A stretch of DNA of 55,974 nt, from assembly GCA_021731165.1 (NCBI GenBank), contig JAKFXY010000016.1:1-55974 (forward strand), written 5' to 3'. The notes beneath the pieces are model-generated. The model was not told where the DNA came from. It saw only the letters and a program-made list of their open reading frames with translations, and searched no databases. This document shows, piece by piece, positions 7,332 to 16,100 of this stretch (positions within the stretch are counted from its first letter, which is position 1; the number at the start of each line of letters is the position of its first letter). This DNA comes from Acidobacteriota bacterium (GTDB lineage: Bacteria; Acidobacteriota; Vicinamibacteria; Vicinamibacterales; UBA2999). Made by a program: the position numbers and the translations under genes.

Positions 7332-7734
7332 CGACAGATTCTCACCTCCACGCCCGCTTCATCCAAACTCTCTAACCACAACTTTCAGCACATAGGTCCC
7401 GAGCTTTGCACGGGCTGTCGGCCTTGGTCCGGCGCGGTCGATCAGGGCGCGGATCCAACGCGGCTCTCCGGGCTGCGTGGCGACTACGGATGAGGGAGCA
7501 CGGACGGGAAAGACGCGATGCTTAGCGTCGTTGCGCCGCGTCGCAGGCGCTATTACGGCAGCCGGTCACGTCGGAGATACTAATCCCCAAGGTTGAGGAC
7601 TGCGAAGATTCGTGCTTCCACCCGCATGTGTTGCTGTACCTGATTTGTACCTGAACCGGCGATTTTGAGTGGATTGAGCGTTTTGCGCGATTGATTTCAG
7701 GCCTAATTGTTGACAGTTGCTGAATCGACCGGAA
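7332..7734. other. Non-coding part of the tRNA-Ser island
   Basis: About 400 bp with no convincing reading frame on either strand and lower GC than the flanks. It contains the 9-bp direct repeats at 7635-7654 and a TTGACA-like hexamer near 7710 just before the right repeat. Such a stretch could hold recombinase arm sites or the remains of a deleted integrase gene; no integrase motif is readable. Confidence 0.5.
7635..7654 (+). repeat. Tandem 9-bp repeats, 11-bp spacing
   Basis: TGTACCTGA occurs at 7635-7643 and 7646-7654, one helical turn apart, 80 bp from the right att-like repeat. The geometry suits binding of a protein to one face of the DNA, such as recombinase arm sites or a repressor operator. 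Confidence 0.5.
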
Positions 7735-7782
7735 CGAATCCCTCCGTCTCCGCCATCCTTCGCTCACGCGAGCTCACGCCGA
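7735..7782 (+). repeat. Right direct repeat (attR-like), orphan tRNA-Ser tail
   Basis: It repeats the tRNA 3' end including CCA (7753-7755) plus 27 downstream bases, with no tRNA body before it. Offset 1,026 bp from the left copy, with two mismatches. Confidence 0.85.
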
Positions 7783-7795
7783 AGCGTGAGCTTCG
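7770..7795. other. Two mutually exclusive hairpins at the island's right end
   Basis: GCTCACGC (7772-7779) pairs with GCGTGAGC (7784-7791) around CGAA. Alternatively CGAAGC (7780-7785) pairs with GCTTCG (7790-7795) around GTGA. The two stems share bases and cannot coexist. The left copy lacks both because the sequence diverges after 6756. It could terminate the minus-strand permease transcript ending at 7861, but no U-tract follows. Confidence 0.45.
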
Positions 7796-7860
7796 GCTGG
7801 GCAGGCCAGGCGAAGGCGGACTTCATGTTCTTTAATCTGATTCGGACGCGCAGCTCTTCG

Positions 7861-9198
7861 CTATCTCTCTTCAGGCCTGAGGGCCAGCGGCACCGCCGGG
7901 GTCACAGGCGCCCCAAAGCTTTGCCACCGGCGGCCCAGCCAGACGGCGTTGGCCACCGAGACGAGCGCCAGCACGACGGCCACCGAAGACGCCCCCGCGA
8001 TGCCGAAGCCGAACGCCGCCATCGGCACGTACGCCCAGGCGCCAATCTGATCGCCGGCGCGATAGACGAAGGTGTCGATGAAGCCCTTGGTCTTATAGCG
8101 ATCCTCGGGCGAGACCACGGTGAAGAGCACTTCCCGCGCGGGCCGGTTGACGGCGAAGTTGCCGGCACGCCGGATGACCTGAAACACCACCAGCACGGTG
8201 ACCGTGGGCACCATGCCAAGAACACCGAAGCCCAGCACGCTCAGCACCGGCAGAAAAGCCAGCCCTGACACGATTCCGAACGCGCGAAGGAACCAGCCGG
8301 TGGCGAAGGTCTGCGTGACCAGCGTGAGCAGATTGACGGCGAGATCAACGGTCGCGAAGAAACGTGTGCGCGCGACGCGGTCCGCGATGGCGGCGTCGAC
8401 CACGGCGGCCTGCTGGAAATAGAGAAACGACGTGAGCACCGTGAAAAGCAGCATCTGCACGGTGATGTTCAGGAAGTACGCGCTCGTGAACGCCCGTCGC
8501 ATGCCCTCCCAGACGCTGCCGCCCATCCCGATCGCCTGCTCGCCGGCGGAGACACGGGGAGCCTCGCCGCCGTCCGCCTCGGACGACCGCGCGGCAAAGC
8601 CGAAGAGACGGCGTGCCGAGAGCGCCGCCAGTTCCAGAAGGACCACCGACACGAGCAGCAGGTTTGCCGTTCCCAGTGGGCCAACGAGGAACGATGTCAC
8701 GGCCGAGCCCGTGATGCCGCCAATCGTGCCCGCGGCGCCGACGAGCCCGAACAGGCGTTTGCCCTGTTCGCTGGAGAACACGTCCGCCATCACCGACCAG
8801 AAGATCGAGACGACGAACATGTTGAAGACCGACGTCCAGATGAAGAAGAGCCGGCCGACCCAGATCTGCTGCTCCGCCGATGCGAGGTGAAGAATGGCGA
8901 AGAAGAGCAGCAGGTTCAGCGCGAAGAACCGGTACGCCAGTGATACGAACCGTGCGCGAGGGAGCCTGGACGCGATGAAGGCGAAGGGCGGGTTCGCCGC
9001 CAGCATGCCGACGAGCGAACCCGTGAAGAGCCAGGGCAGGTTATCGACGCCGCCCGCGACGCCCATGTCGTCGCGAATCGGCCGGATGACGTAGTACGCC
9101 GAGAGGACGCAGAAGAAGAACAGCCACGACCAGCCGACGGCCGCTGCCTCTTGCGGCCGGATACCGAACCGTCGGAGGCTAGACGTTCGGAAGGGCAT
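7861..9198 (-). CDS. Npt/TLC-like (ATP/ADP carrier-type) MFS-superfamily permease, paralogue 1
   Basis: A protein of 445 residues with 11-12 membrane segments. The signature YYVIRPIRDDMGVAGGV in the first helices, and FNMFVVSIFWSVMADVFSSEQGKRLFG further in, match the Npt1/Npt2-like nucleotide-transporter group also seen in free-living Acidobacteriota. In these organisms the substrate is unknown, and energy parasitism is not implied. The start overlaps the reductase stop by 20 bases, so it is the last gene of a three-gene unit. It is about as long as, and clearly related to, the permease at 10165-11547. Nucleotide transport is a family guess. Confidence 0.75.
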   Translation of the reverse strand: MPFRTSSLRRFGIRPQEAAAVGWSWLFFFCVLSAYYVIRPIRDDMGVAGGVDNLPWLFTGSLVGMLAANPPFAFIASRLPRARFVSLAYRFFALNLLLFFAILHLASAEQQIWVGRLFFIWTSVFNMFVVSIFWSVMADVFSSEQGKRLFGLVGAAGTIGGITGSAVTSFLVGPLGTANLLLVSVVLLELAALSARRLFGFAARSSEADGGEAPRVSAGEQAIGMGGSVWEGMRRAFTSAYFLNITVQMLLFTVLTSFLYFQQAAVVDAAIADRVARTRFFATVDLAVNLLTLVTQTFATGWFLRAFGIVSGLAFLPVLSVLGFGVLGMVPTVTVLVVFQVIRRAGNFAVNRPAREVLFTVVSPEDRYKTKGFIDTFVYRAGDQIGAWAYVPMAAFGFGIAGASSVAVVLALVSVANAVWLGRRWQSFGAPVTPAVPLALRPEER

Positions 9199-10129
9199 CG
9201 ATGAAAGCCGACATCCGCCTCCGCATGGCCTGATCCGGCACTCGTCCGATGCCGCCCCCGATGTTGTCGAGCATGTTGCGAGCCTGGCTCGTTGCCGGCG
9301 TCGTCGCGGTGACGGTGGTGTTGCCGAGCACCCACTTCAGGAAGAACTGCGCCCAGGTCTTCGCGTCGAACTCGGCGGCCCAGTCGGGCAGCGGTCGATC
9401 GCCGACGCGACGGAAGAGGCGCGTGCGTCCGAAAGGCGCGTACGCCAGCACCGCCACGCCGCGATCCCGCGCGAGCGGCAGGATCGTCTCCTCGACCTCG
9501 CGGCTGTCAATGGCATAGTCCACGCCGATGAAGTCGAGCTGTTCACGCTTCAGGATCGCGACGAGCTCGTCGTACTGCTGGTCGAATGTCGTGGTGACGC
9601 CGAGGTACTTGATTTTCCCCTGCTGCTTGTACTCGCGCAGGATCGACAGCTGCGTCGGCACGTCTCCCAGGTTGTGGACCTGAATCAGATCGATCCTCGC
9701 CCTGCCGATGCGCTCGAGCGACGTGTCGATCTGCGCGCGCGCCGCCGATGGATTGGCGACGGCGTTGCCCCGACCCGCCACGTTGACCTTCGTCGCCCAG
9801 AACAGACGGTCGCTCCAACCCGCGTCACGCACGATCTTGGCGGCCACCTCTTCCGACGCCCCGTACTGAGGCGCCGTGTCGAAGAGCGTGGCGCCGTTGT
9901 CGAGCAGCGTCTTGAAGACCTCTCGAAGGGCGGTGATGTCCTCCGTGCGCGCGACCTGCGCGAACGTCGCGGAGCTGCCGAGACCGATCACGGGCAGGCG
10001 CTCACCAGACGATGGGATGACGCGCGTGATCAGGCGCTGCTGGCCGAAGAGATCCTCGGGATCGAACGTCAGCGCCGCACCGGCGCCAAGCGTCAGATTG
10101 AGCCATTCACGGCGGGTGATTGTGGACAC
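9179..10129 (-). CDS. Aldo/keto reductase with N-terminal export-like segment
   Basis: A protein of 316 residues from a GTG with a perfect AGGAGG five bases upstream. The AKR tetrad is readable: Asp and Tyr in FDTAPQYG, Lys in WATKV, His in QVHNLG. The N-terminus (TITRREWLNLTLGAGAAL) looks like a twin-arginine-type signal with an incomplete motif, so this may be a periplasmic NADPH-free or cofactor-loaded AKR, as found for several acidobacterial relatives. It lies 35 bases after permease paralogue 2 and overlaps paralogue 1, so transport and reduction may concern the same compound. Confidence 0.85.
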   Translation of the reverse strand: MSTITRREWLNLTLGAGAALTFDPEDLFGQQRLITRVIPSSGERLPVIGLGSSATFAQVARTEDITALREVFKTLLDNGATLFDTAPQYGASEEVAAKIVRDAGWSDRLFWATKVNVAGRGNAVANPSAARAQIDTSLERIGRARIDLIQVHNLGDVPTQLSILREYKQQGKIKYLGVTTTFDQQYDELVAILKREQLDFIGVDYAIDSREVEETILPLARDRGVAVLAYAPFGRTRLFRRVGDRPLPDWAAEFDAKTWAQFFLKWVLGNTTVTATTPATSQARNMLDNIGGGIGRVPDQAMRRRMSAFIDALPNV

Positions 10130-10164
10130 GGAATCCTCCTCAGACTGATTGCGGGATCGGTTGC

Positions 10165-11547
10165 CTACGGTGAAGCGGTGATCGGCGCGCCGACAGTGGC
10201 GACCGTCCCTGATGCAGTGATTTCGGGACCACTCTTCGACATGCGGTCCTGGCGCCGGCCCAGCCACCAGGCGTTGCCAACCCAGGCCACGCCGAGCGGC
10301 ACCGCCGCCCACGCGATGGCGCCGGCGCCGAGTCCGGCCATGGCAATCCCGCTCGATGCCCAGGCGCCGACCTGATCGCCGAGCCGATACACCACGGTAT
10401 CAATCAGGCTCTTCGCTTTGTACTTGTCCTCGCGGCTCACCACGGTGAAGAGCACTTCCCGGGTCGGCCGCGCAAACGAGAAGTTGCTCGCCCGGCGCAG
10501 CACGGTAAAGCCAACCACGATCGCGGCCGTCGGCATCAGCCCCAGCAACAGGAACCCGACCGCCGTGAGGGTGGGCACGAACGTCAGCGTCAGCGCGACG
10601 CCCGCGGCCCTCATCACTCGACCGGTGAGGAAGAGCTGGCAGCCGAGGGTGAGCGCGTTGACGAGCAGGTCGATGCGCGCGAAGAACACCGTGCGCGCGG
10701 CACGATCGACAAACGTGCGATCCACGATCGCGGCCTGCTGGAAGTAGAGAAACGTCGAGAGCACGCTGTAGAGCAGCATGTAGACGGCGATGTTCAGCAG
10801 GTAGGGCGACGAGAGCGCGTGTGTCAGCCCTGCGAACGCGCTTCCTCCAATCGGGGCCTGCGCGCTGGCCCCTGCGGACCCAACGCCGGCCGGGGCTTCT
10901 GCGGCATTCGCCGGCGTGTTGAACGCGGTGGTGAGTGCACCCAGCCGCTTCGAGGCCTGAACGCCGAGCTCGAGGAGCGCGATGGCGAAGAGCAGCAGGA
11001 CGGGCACGCCCAGGGCCTCCACCGTTCCCGCCGTGATGCTGGCGCCGAGAATGCCGCCAAGCGTCGCCGCGGCCGCGATGAACCCGAAGAGACGCTTGCC
11101 CTGCTCGGTGCTGAACACGTCCACCATGAAGGCCCAGAAGACCGACACGACGAACAGGTTGAAGACCGACACCCAGATGAAGAACGCGCGGCCTATCCAG
11201 ACGTTCGCGTCGCCGCTCGCGTACTGGAACAGCAGCAGAAACGCGACCAGGTTGGCCATGAAAAAGCGGTACGTAATGCCGATGAACCGGCTGCGCGGCA
11301 GCCGCTTCACGAGCGCGGCGAACGGCGCGTTCACCGCCATCATCGTCAGCAGGGTGCCGGTGAAGAGCCACGACAGGTTGTTCACGCCGCCCGCGACGCC
11401 GGCTTCGTCGCGTATCGGACGGATGACGTAGTAGGCGCTGAAGACGGAGAAGAGATAGAGAAACGCCCAGGCGACCAGCCGCCCCTCGCCCGGCTGCATC
11501 GACACGAGCCGGCTTAGAAAGCCCTTGTCTGCGGTGCGTTCAGTCAC
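10165..11547 (-). CDS. Npt/TLC-like MFS-superfamily permease, paralogue 2
   Basis: A protein of 460 residues, first gene of the unit. It starts at GTG with GTAGGAGCC upstream. The motif YYVIRPIRDEAGVAGGVNNLSWLF and the later FVVSVFWAFMVDVFSTEQGKRLFGF block align position for position with paralogue 1. The two share many identical residues but differ in the cytoplasmic loop, which is longer here and rich in Ala/Pro (residues about 205-235). They could form a heterodimer or carry different substrates; no sequence feature decides this. The reductase follows after 35 bases. Confidence 0.75.
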   Translation of the reverse strand: MTERTADKGFLSRLVSMQPGEGRLVAWAFLYLFSVFSAYYVIRPIRDEAGVAGGVNNLSWLFTGTLLTMMAVNAPFAALVKRLPRSRFIGITYRFFMANLVAFLLLFQYASGDANVWIGRAFFIWVSVFNLFVVSVFWAFMVDVFSTEQGKRLFGFIAAAATLGGILGASITAGTVEALGVPVLLLFAIALLELGVQASKRLGALTTAFNTPANAAEAPAGVGSAGASAQAPIGGSAFAGLTHALSSPYLLNIAVYMLLYSVLSTFLYFQQAAIVDRTFVDRAARTVFFARIDLLVNALTLGCQLFLTGRVMRAAGVALTLTFVPTLTAVGFLLLGLMPTAAIVVGFTVLRRASNFSFARPTREVLFTVVSREDKYKAKSLIDTVVYRLGDQVGAWASSGIAMAGLGAGAIAWAAVPLGVAWVGNAWWLGRRQDRMSKSGPEITASGTVATVGAPITASP

Positions 11548-11782
11548 TGCCGGCTCCTACGCTCCCAGGGCCTGAGACGTTTACCGACTCGCCCGCGCGT
11601 CTTGGGCGCGACGATCATCGCACAGGGCGCATGGAAAGAAAGCGTCGCTTTCGCAGCGTTGCCGAATCGACACGTCGGACTGACCTGCCCGCGGACACTT
11701 GCCAAATGCATCTCCGCGAGTGACACTCCGGGCGATATCGGACAGGAAGAACACTCGAATTGGGATAGGTCAGGAGGACCGA

Positions 11783-11935
11783 ATGTCGAAGGAAGCCACC
11801 GTCGCGAACCAGAAGCAGATTCTCACCAACCAGCGGACGATCCTCGCCAACCAGAAGCGGATCGAGGCGAATCAGAAGAAGCTGGATAGGATCCTCGCGA
11901 ATCAGAAAACCATTCTGGCAAGGCTTGCCAAGTAG
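11783..11935 (+). CDS. 50-residue asparagine-heptad coiled-coil peptide
   Basis: It starts at the ATG with AGGAGG five bases upstream; the frame is open further up but lacks a ribosome site. After MSKEATV the whole protein is a heptad repeat of the type ANQKxIL: units begin near residues 8, 15, 22, 29 and 39, the fourth being extended to ten residues. Isoleucine or leucine alternates with asparagine at core positions, the pattern of trimeric parallel coiled coils with buried Asn layers. Similar short peptides occur in other bacteria; no function is known to me. It is isolated, 21 bp from the convergent MFS gene. Confidence 0.75.
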   Translation: MSKEATVANQKQILTNQRTILANQKRIEANQKKLDRILANQKTILARLAK

Positions 11936-11956
11936 GTACGCAGGTAGCTGGGTCGA

Positions 11957-13177
11957 TCACGCTCGCTCGGGTTCGGACGAGCGAAGGTTGGGGACGAGCA
12001 ACATCAGCGCCGCGACGCCGAGCGTCCCGATGGCCAGCCGGACGAGCAGCGCCTCGTACGAGCCCGTGGCGTCGAAGGCCCGTCCCATCAGCACCGGCCC
12101 GAGGGCTCCGGCGGCGGCGTAGGCCGTCCACGTGAAACCGTAGAGCGTCGAGAACGCCCGGAGCCCGAAGTGCCGCGACAGCATGTAGGGCGTGATGTCG
12201 GCTTCTCCTCCCATGCCGAATCCGATGAGCGCGGAGGCCAGCGCGCCCATCGCGAGCGAACCGGCGCTGGCGAGGAGAAACGTGCCGAGCGCCGCGACGG
12301 CGAGCAGCACGAACGACACGCGAGGCGCGGCGAACCGATCGAGCAGCCATCCCGTCAGCAGCCGGCCCACCAGGCTTGCCGCACCCATCGCCGACAACGC
12401 CACCGCTGCTCCGCCCGGACCGACGCCGCGATCGGTGAGGAGTGCGGCGAGGTGCGTCAGCGCGCCGTTCTGAGCGATGGAACTGCAGAAGAGCACCACG
12501 ACCAGGATCCAGAACACGCGCGACGTCAGCCCCTCGCGAACCGATGCACCGGCCGCAGGTACGGGCACTTCCGCCGTTGCCCGTTGCGGTCGCTCGACGA
12601 TGAACCGTGCCGCCACGGGTACGCCAATCGCGAGGACCATCCCTCCGAGTAGGAGGCAGGCGCCGCGCCAGCCGACGCGCAGGACCAGAGCTTCAGCGAC
12701 TGGCGGGAGCACGATCGCCCCCACCGCGCCGCCAGCCATGACCAGCGATAACGCCATGCCGCGCCGTCGATCAAACCAGGTCGAGACCGCGCGGGAGTAG
12801 GCCATCTGGGCCGTGCCGTTGCCGACGAAGCCGAGCACGAAGAACACGACGTAGAGGTGCCACAGGTGAGGCGTCAACAGAGACAGTGAGGCGAAGGCGC
12901 ATCCGAAGACCGCCACGCAGGGAAGGATGATCCGCCTCGGCGGGAATCGGTCGAGGAGGTAGCCGAGCGGCGGCGAGCACACGGCCACGGTCATGGCGGC
13001 GATACCGAACGCGGCTGACACCGCCTCACGCGACCAGGAGAATTCCTCGGCGAGTGGCTTGAGGAAGATGCCGAACGTGTAGACGAGTAGCGAGGCGAAG
13101 CCCACGAAGACGCCGACGGCGGATGCCGCCGCCACGCGCCATCCGTCGTAACGGGGACTCGCTTCGTCCAGCGTCAC
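11957..13177 (-). CDS. MFS permease (oxalate/monocarboxylate-type), last gene of CMD-TonB operon
   Basis: A protein of 406 residues with 12 predicted membrane segments and an MFS loop with DRFPPRR after helix 2. The YDGWRV start and long first helix resemble the OFA/monocarboxylate transporter group, so an organic acid is a reasonable substrate guess. The GTG start lies 13 bases beyond the stop of the TonB-dependent receptor gene, so it should be cotranscribed. An outer-membrane receptor and an inner-membrane symporter in one unit would carry one compound to the cytoplasm. Confidence 0.85.
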   Translation of the reverse strand: MTLDEASPRYDGWRVAAASAVGVFVGFASLLVYTFGIFLKPLAEEFSWSREAVSAAFGIAAMTVAVCSPPLGYLLDRFPPRRIILPCVAVFGCAFASLSLLTPHLWHLYVVFFVLGFVGNGTAQMAYSRAVSTWFDRRRGMALSLVMAGGAVGAIVLPPVAEALVLRVGWRGACLLLGGMVLAIGVPVAARFIVERPQRATAEVPVPAAGASVREGLTSRVFWILVVVLFCSSIAQNGALTHLAALLTDRGVGPGGAAVALSAMGAASLVGRLLTGWLLDRFAAPRVSFVLLAVAALGTFLLASAGSLAMGALASALIGFGMGGEADITPYMLSRHFGLRAFSTLYGFTWTAYAAAGALGPVLMGRAFDATGSYEALLVRLAIGTLGVAALMLLVPNLRSSEPERA

Positions 13178-13190
13178 GCGTGATGCACCG

Positions 13191-16100
13191 CTAGAACATG
13201 AGCTTGAGGGCGAACTGCACCAGGCGAGGCGGGCCGGCCGAGAAGATGCGGCCGAAGTTCGCGGAGTTTAGATCGGCAACCGGGAGGCCGAGGTTCACGT
13301 GGTTTGTCACGTTGAATACTTCCGCCCTGAACTGGAGACGGGTTTCGCCGCGGAGCGTGAAGTCACGCACCATCGACACGTCCACGTTGGTATAGGCCGG
13401 CCCGCGCGCGATGTTGCGGCCGGCGTTGCCGAACTGCCCGGCCTCGGTCTGGATGTTCAGGCGCTCGAACGCCGATCGACTGAGCCACTCGTTGACCGTG
13501 TGCGGCCCGGCATTGGGGTCGCCGACCAGGTCCGGCCGGCTGGCGGGGAAGCCGGAGATCGGAGGGCTGTTCGCTTGCAGTGCCACGTTGGCCGAGTCGG
13601 AGACGGTGAAGGGTGTCCCTGAGTTGTGCGTGGCGATGGCATTGAGCTGCCATTTGTTGAAGAGCGTCCGGACCGCGACCGGTGCACGGTCAGCGACTTG
13701 CGGCTGCCAGCTCACGCTGGCGACCATGCGGTGGCGCGCGTCGAAGAGCGAGGGCCCCCATTCGGCCTCGAGATCGAAGGGGTTCTGCGCCAGGTCGTTT
13801 TCCCCCGCGAGCGGCTTGGCCGCGGCGCCTGACAGATTCATCGCCGACAGATGGTCCATCGATCGCGAAAGCCAGTACGAGACGCTGAACCCTACGCCCG
13901 AACCGAAACGTCGCGACACACTGGCCTGACCGGCGTCGTACCTGGACGAAGCGATGTTCCTCAGCATGGCGACCGTGGAGAAGTCACACGCGCTGCCGTC
14001 CGCCGGGCAGTTGGCGTAGAGGCGCCGCCGATCCGCGTTCTGCGCCGTTGCGCCTGGGCCAAACACCGCCGGGTTCGCCTCGACATTGCGCGGCAGGTTC
14101 CGTCCTGCCGCACCGACGTACCGAACTTCGACAAGGTACCGGTCGAAGAGGGAGCGTTGGACGCTCACGTTCCAGTTCTGCACCGACGGCGGCGTGGCAT
14201 CGACGTCGAGCGCGAACACGGTTGACGGCCGGACGAACGTGTTCGGCTCCGGGATGGTGCGCCCGAGATACGGGTTCTGGAAGTTGAGCCCGGCGCCGCT
14301 GTACTGGTTGAACTGCGCCGCCGGAGTGGCGCTGATGGCCACCTGGGAGGCGGTGCCCGCGCCGTTCTGGAACGGCTCGTAGAAGAGGCCATAGCTCGAA
14401 CGGATCGACCAGGTCCCGTCTCCGGTCGGATCCCAGGCAAACCCAACCCGCGGCATGAACGCGTTGGCGCTGTGCGCGATACCGCTGCCCACGCCCTCAT
14501 CGCCCGGAAAGAGCAGACCCCTCGGCGCGTCAGGTCTCACGACGGACTGCTGGCCGGGAACGAAGCCGTTCAGGCGGTCCTCGATCTCGGTGAAGGGGTT
14601 GATGCGCTCGTAGCGAATGCCGTAGTTCACGGTAAGGGTGCTCGTCGCCCGCCACTCGTCCTGGGCATACGACCCGATGCTCCAGAGCCGAACGCCCCGG
14701 CTGAAGTCGCCAAGCCCCTGATAGAAGGTGACCGGCGAGCCGAGCAGCAGGTTCGCGATCGCGTTGTTGGTCGGGAAGGTCCCGGCGAACACGTAGAAGG
14801 CGTTCGGGGCGATGGCCTGGACCATGTCGATGCCGGTGTGCCGGAATTCACCACCGACCTTGACCAGATGAGAACGGTTGGTCCATGCCAGGCCGTCCTG
14901 TACTTCGAACGTATTTTGTGTCGTGTTTCGCGGCCCAGTGATCGCACCGCCGATTGGCGTGTAGCCGCTGATGTTGAAGAATGGAGGACCCTGGCCGACC
15001 GCGTTGGAGGAGGCATACCCGAAGCCGAGCGCGCTCGGCGGTGTCTGGTTCAACCGCTGATCGAAGAGGAACTCATGGCGCAGCACGGTCGCCCGCAGCG
15101 AATTGGTCATCGAAGGCGACAGGATGTGCGTGTTCGACGCCAGGGCCGAATGCGTCGAGATATCGTCGCGCGTCGGGAAGCCAGGCGCGTCGCTCCCGCG
15201 CACGGAGATGGGATTGACGTTGTTCCCGCCCGAGTAGGAATACCGCGCGAAGAGCTGATCGTTGCCCGACGCGTTGACATCGAAGCGTGCGCCGGCCTGA
15301 TCCACGACGTTCTTTGCGACGAGCGTGGCTCGATAGATGGAAGGCGAGACGTTGCCCAACGGATAGAGGCCGAGCACGGCGCTTGCGAGTGGATTGATCG
15401 CGGCCTGTGGAATCTGGTTCCCTGGAAACGGGACACCCCCCGCCGCCAGGTTCAACAGCGGGGTGCCTAGCCCCGAGAAGTCGCCGCCGCGTTCCGCGGC
15501 GGTCGGCACGGTCGCGCTCGTCGTGATGCCCTGCGTGTTGCGCAGCCCCTCGTAGTAGCCAAACGCAAACAGACGATCCTTTCTGAGCGCCCCGCCGATT
15601 GTGCCGCCGAACTGGTGCTGCTTGAGCGGTTCGACCGTGTCGGAGAAGAAGTTCCTCGCGTCGAATCGGTCGTTCCGGAGGAACTCGTAGACGCTTCCGC
15701 GAAGCTGATTGCCGCCCGACCGGGTGACCACGCTCGTCGTGGCGCCACCGGTGCCGCCGAACTCGGGCGGCGCGCTCTGCGTGAGGATCCGGAACTCGGC
15801 GATGGCATCGACTGGAAGCCTGAGCGCGTAGCCCCCGTCCATCCGGTTCATGTTCTGCGCGCCATCGACCAGGTACACGTTCTGTTCGGGACGCATCCCG
15901 TTGACCGCATACGCCTGGCCTTGCCGGAGGCTTCCGCCTGCTGTCGCCACGCCTGCCGTCAGCGGCGCGACGCCGGTCTGCAGCAGCCCGAGCTGCGTGA
16001 AGTTGCGCCCGTTCAAGGGCAGATCGACCAGCTCGCGCCCGGTCACGATCGCACCGAGCACGTTGGTGGACGTGTCCACGAGGCCCGCGCGTCCGGCCAC

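Larger units (their letters stand above)
6709..7782. mobile_element. Integrase-less mini-island in the tRNA-Ser 3' end
   Basis: Two direct copies of a 48-bp sequence (46 of 48 identical, offset 1,026 bp) flank this segment. The left copy completes the tRNA; the right copy is an orphan tRNA tail. This is the normal signature of a tyrosine-recombinase element integrated in a tRNA gene. The segment between them holds a DUF4258-like/DUF2283-like pair, a third small gene and about 400 bp of non-coding, visibly less GC-rich DNA. No recombinase fits inside, so it is a remnant, a satellite mobilised in trans, or a cassette left by deletion. The element identity is inferred; the repeats are directly visible. 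Confidence 0.7.

Noticed and set aside
7522-7767. 81-codon minus-strand frame in the tRNA-Ser island
   Set aside because: It runs through the orphan tRNA tail, has no ribosome site and no recognisable domain.
6639-7782. Second complete tRNA gene at the right repeat
   Set aside because: Only the 3' 21 bases of the tRNA are there; no D arm, anticodon arm or variable arm precedes them.
11783-11935. The repeated ANQK units as a DNA tandem repeat or CRISPR-like array
   Set aside because: Repetition is at the protein heptad level within one short gene with a ribosome site; the codons vary and there are no spacers.
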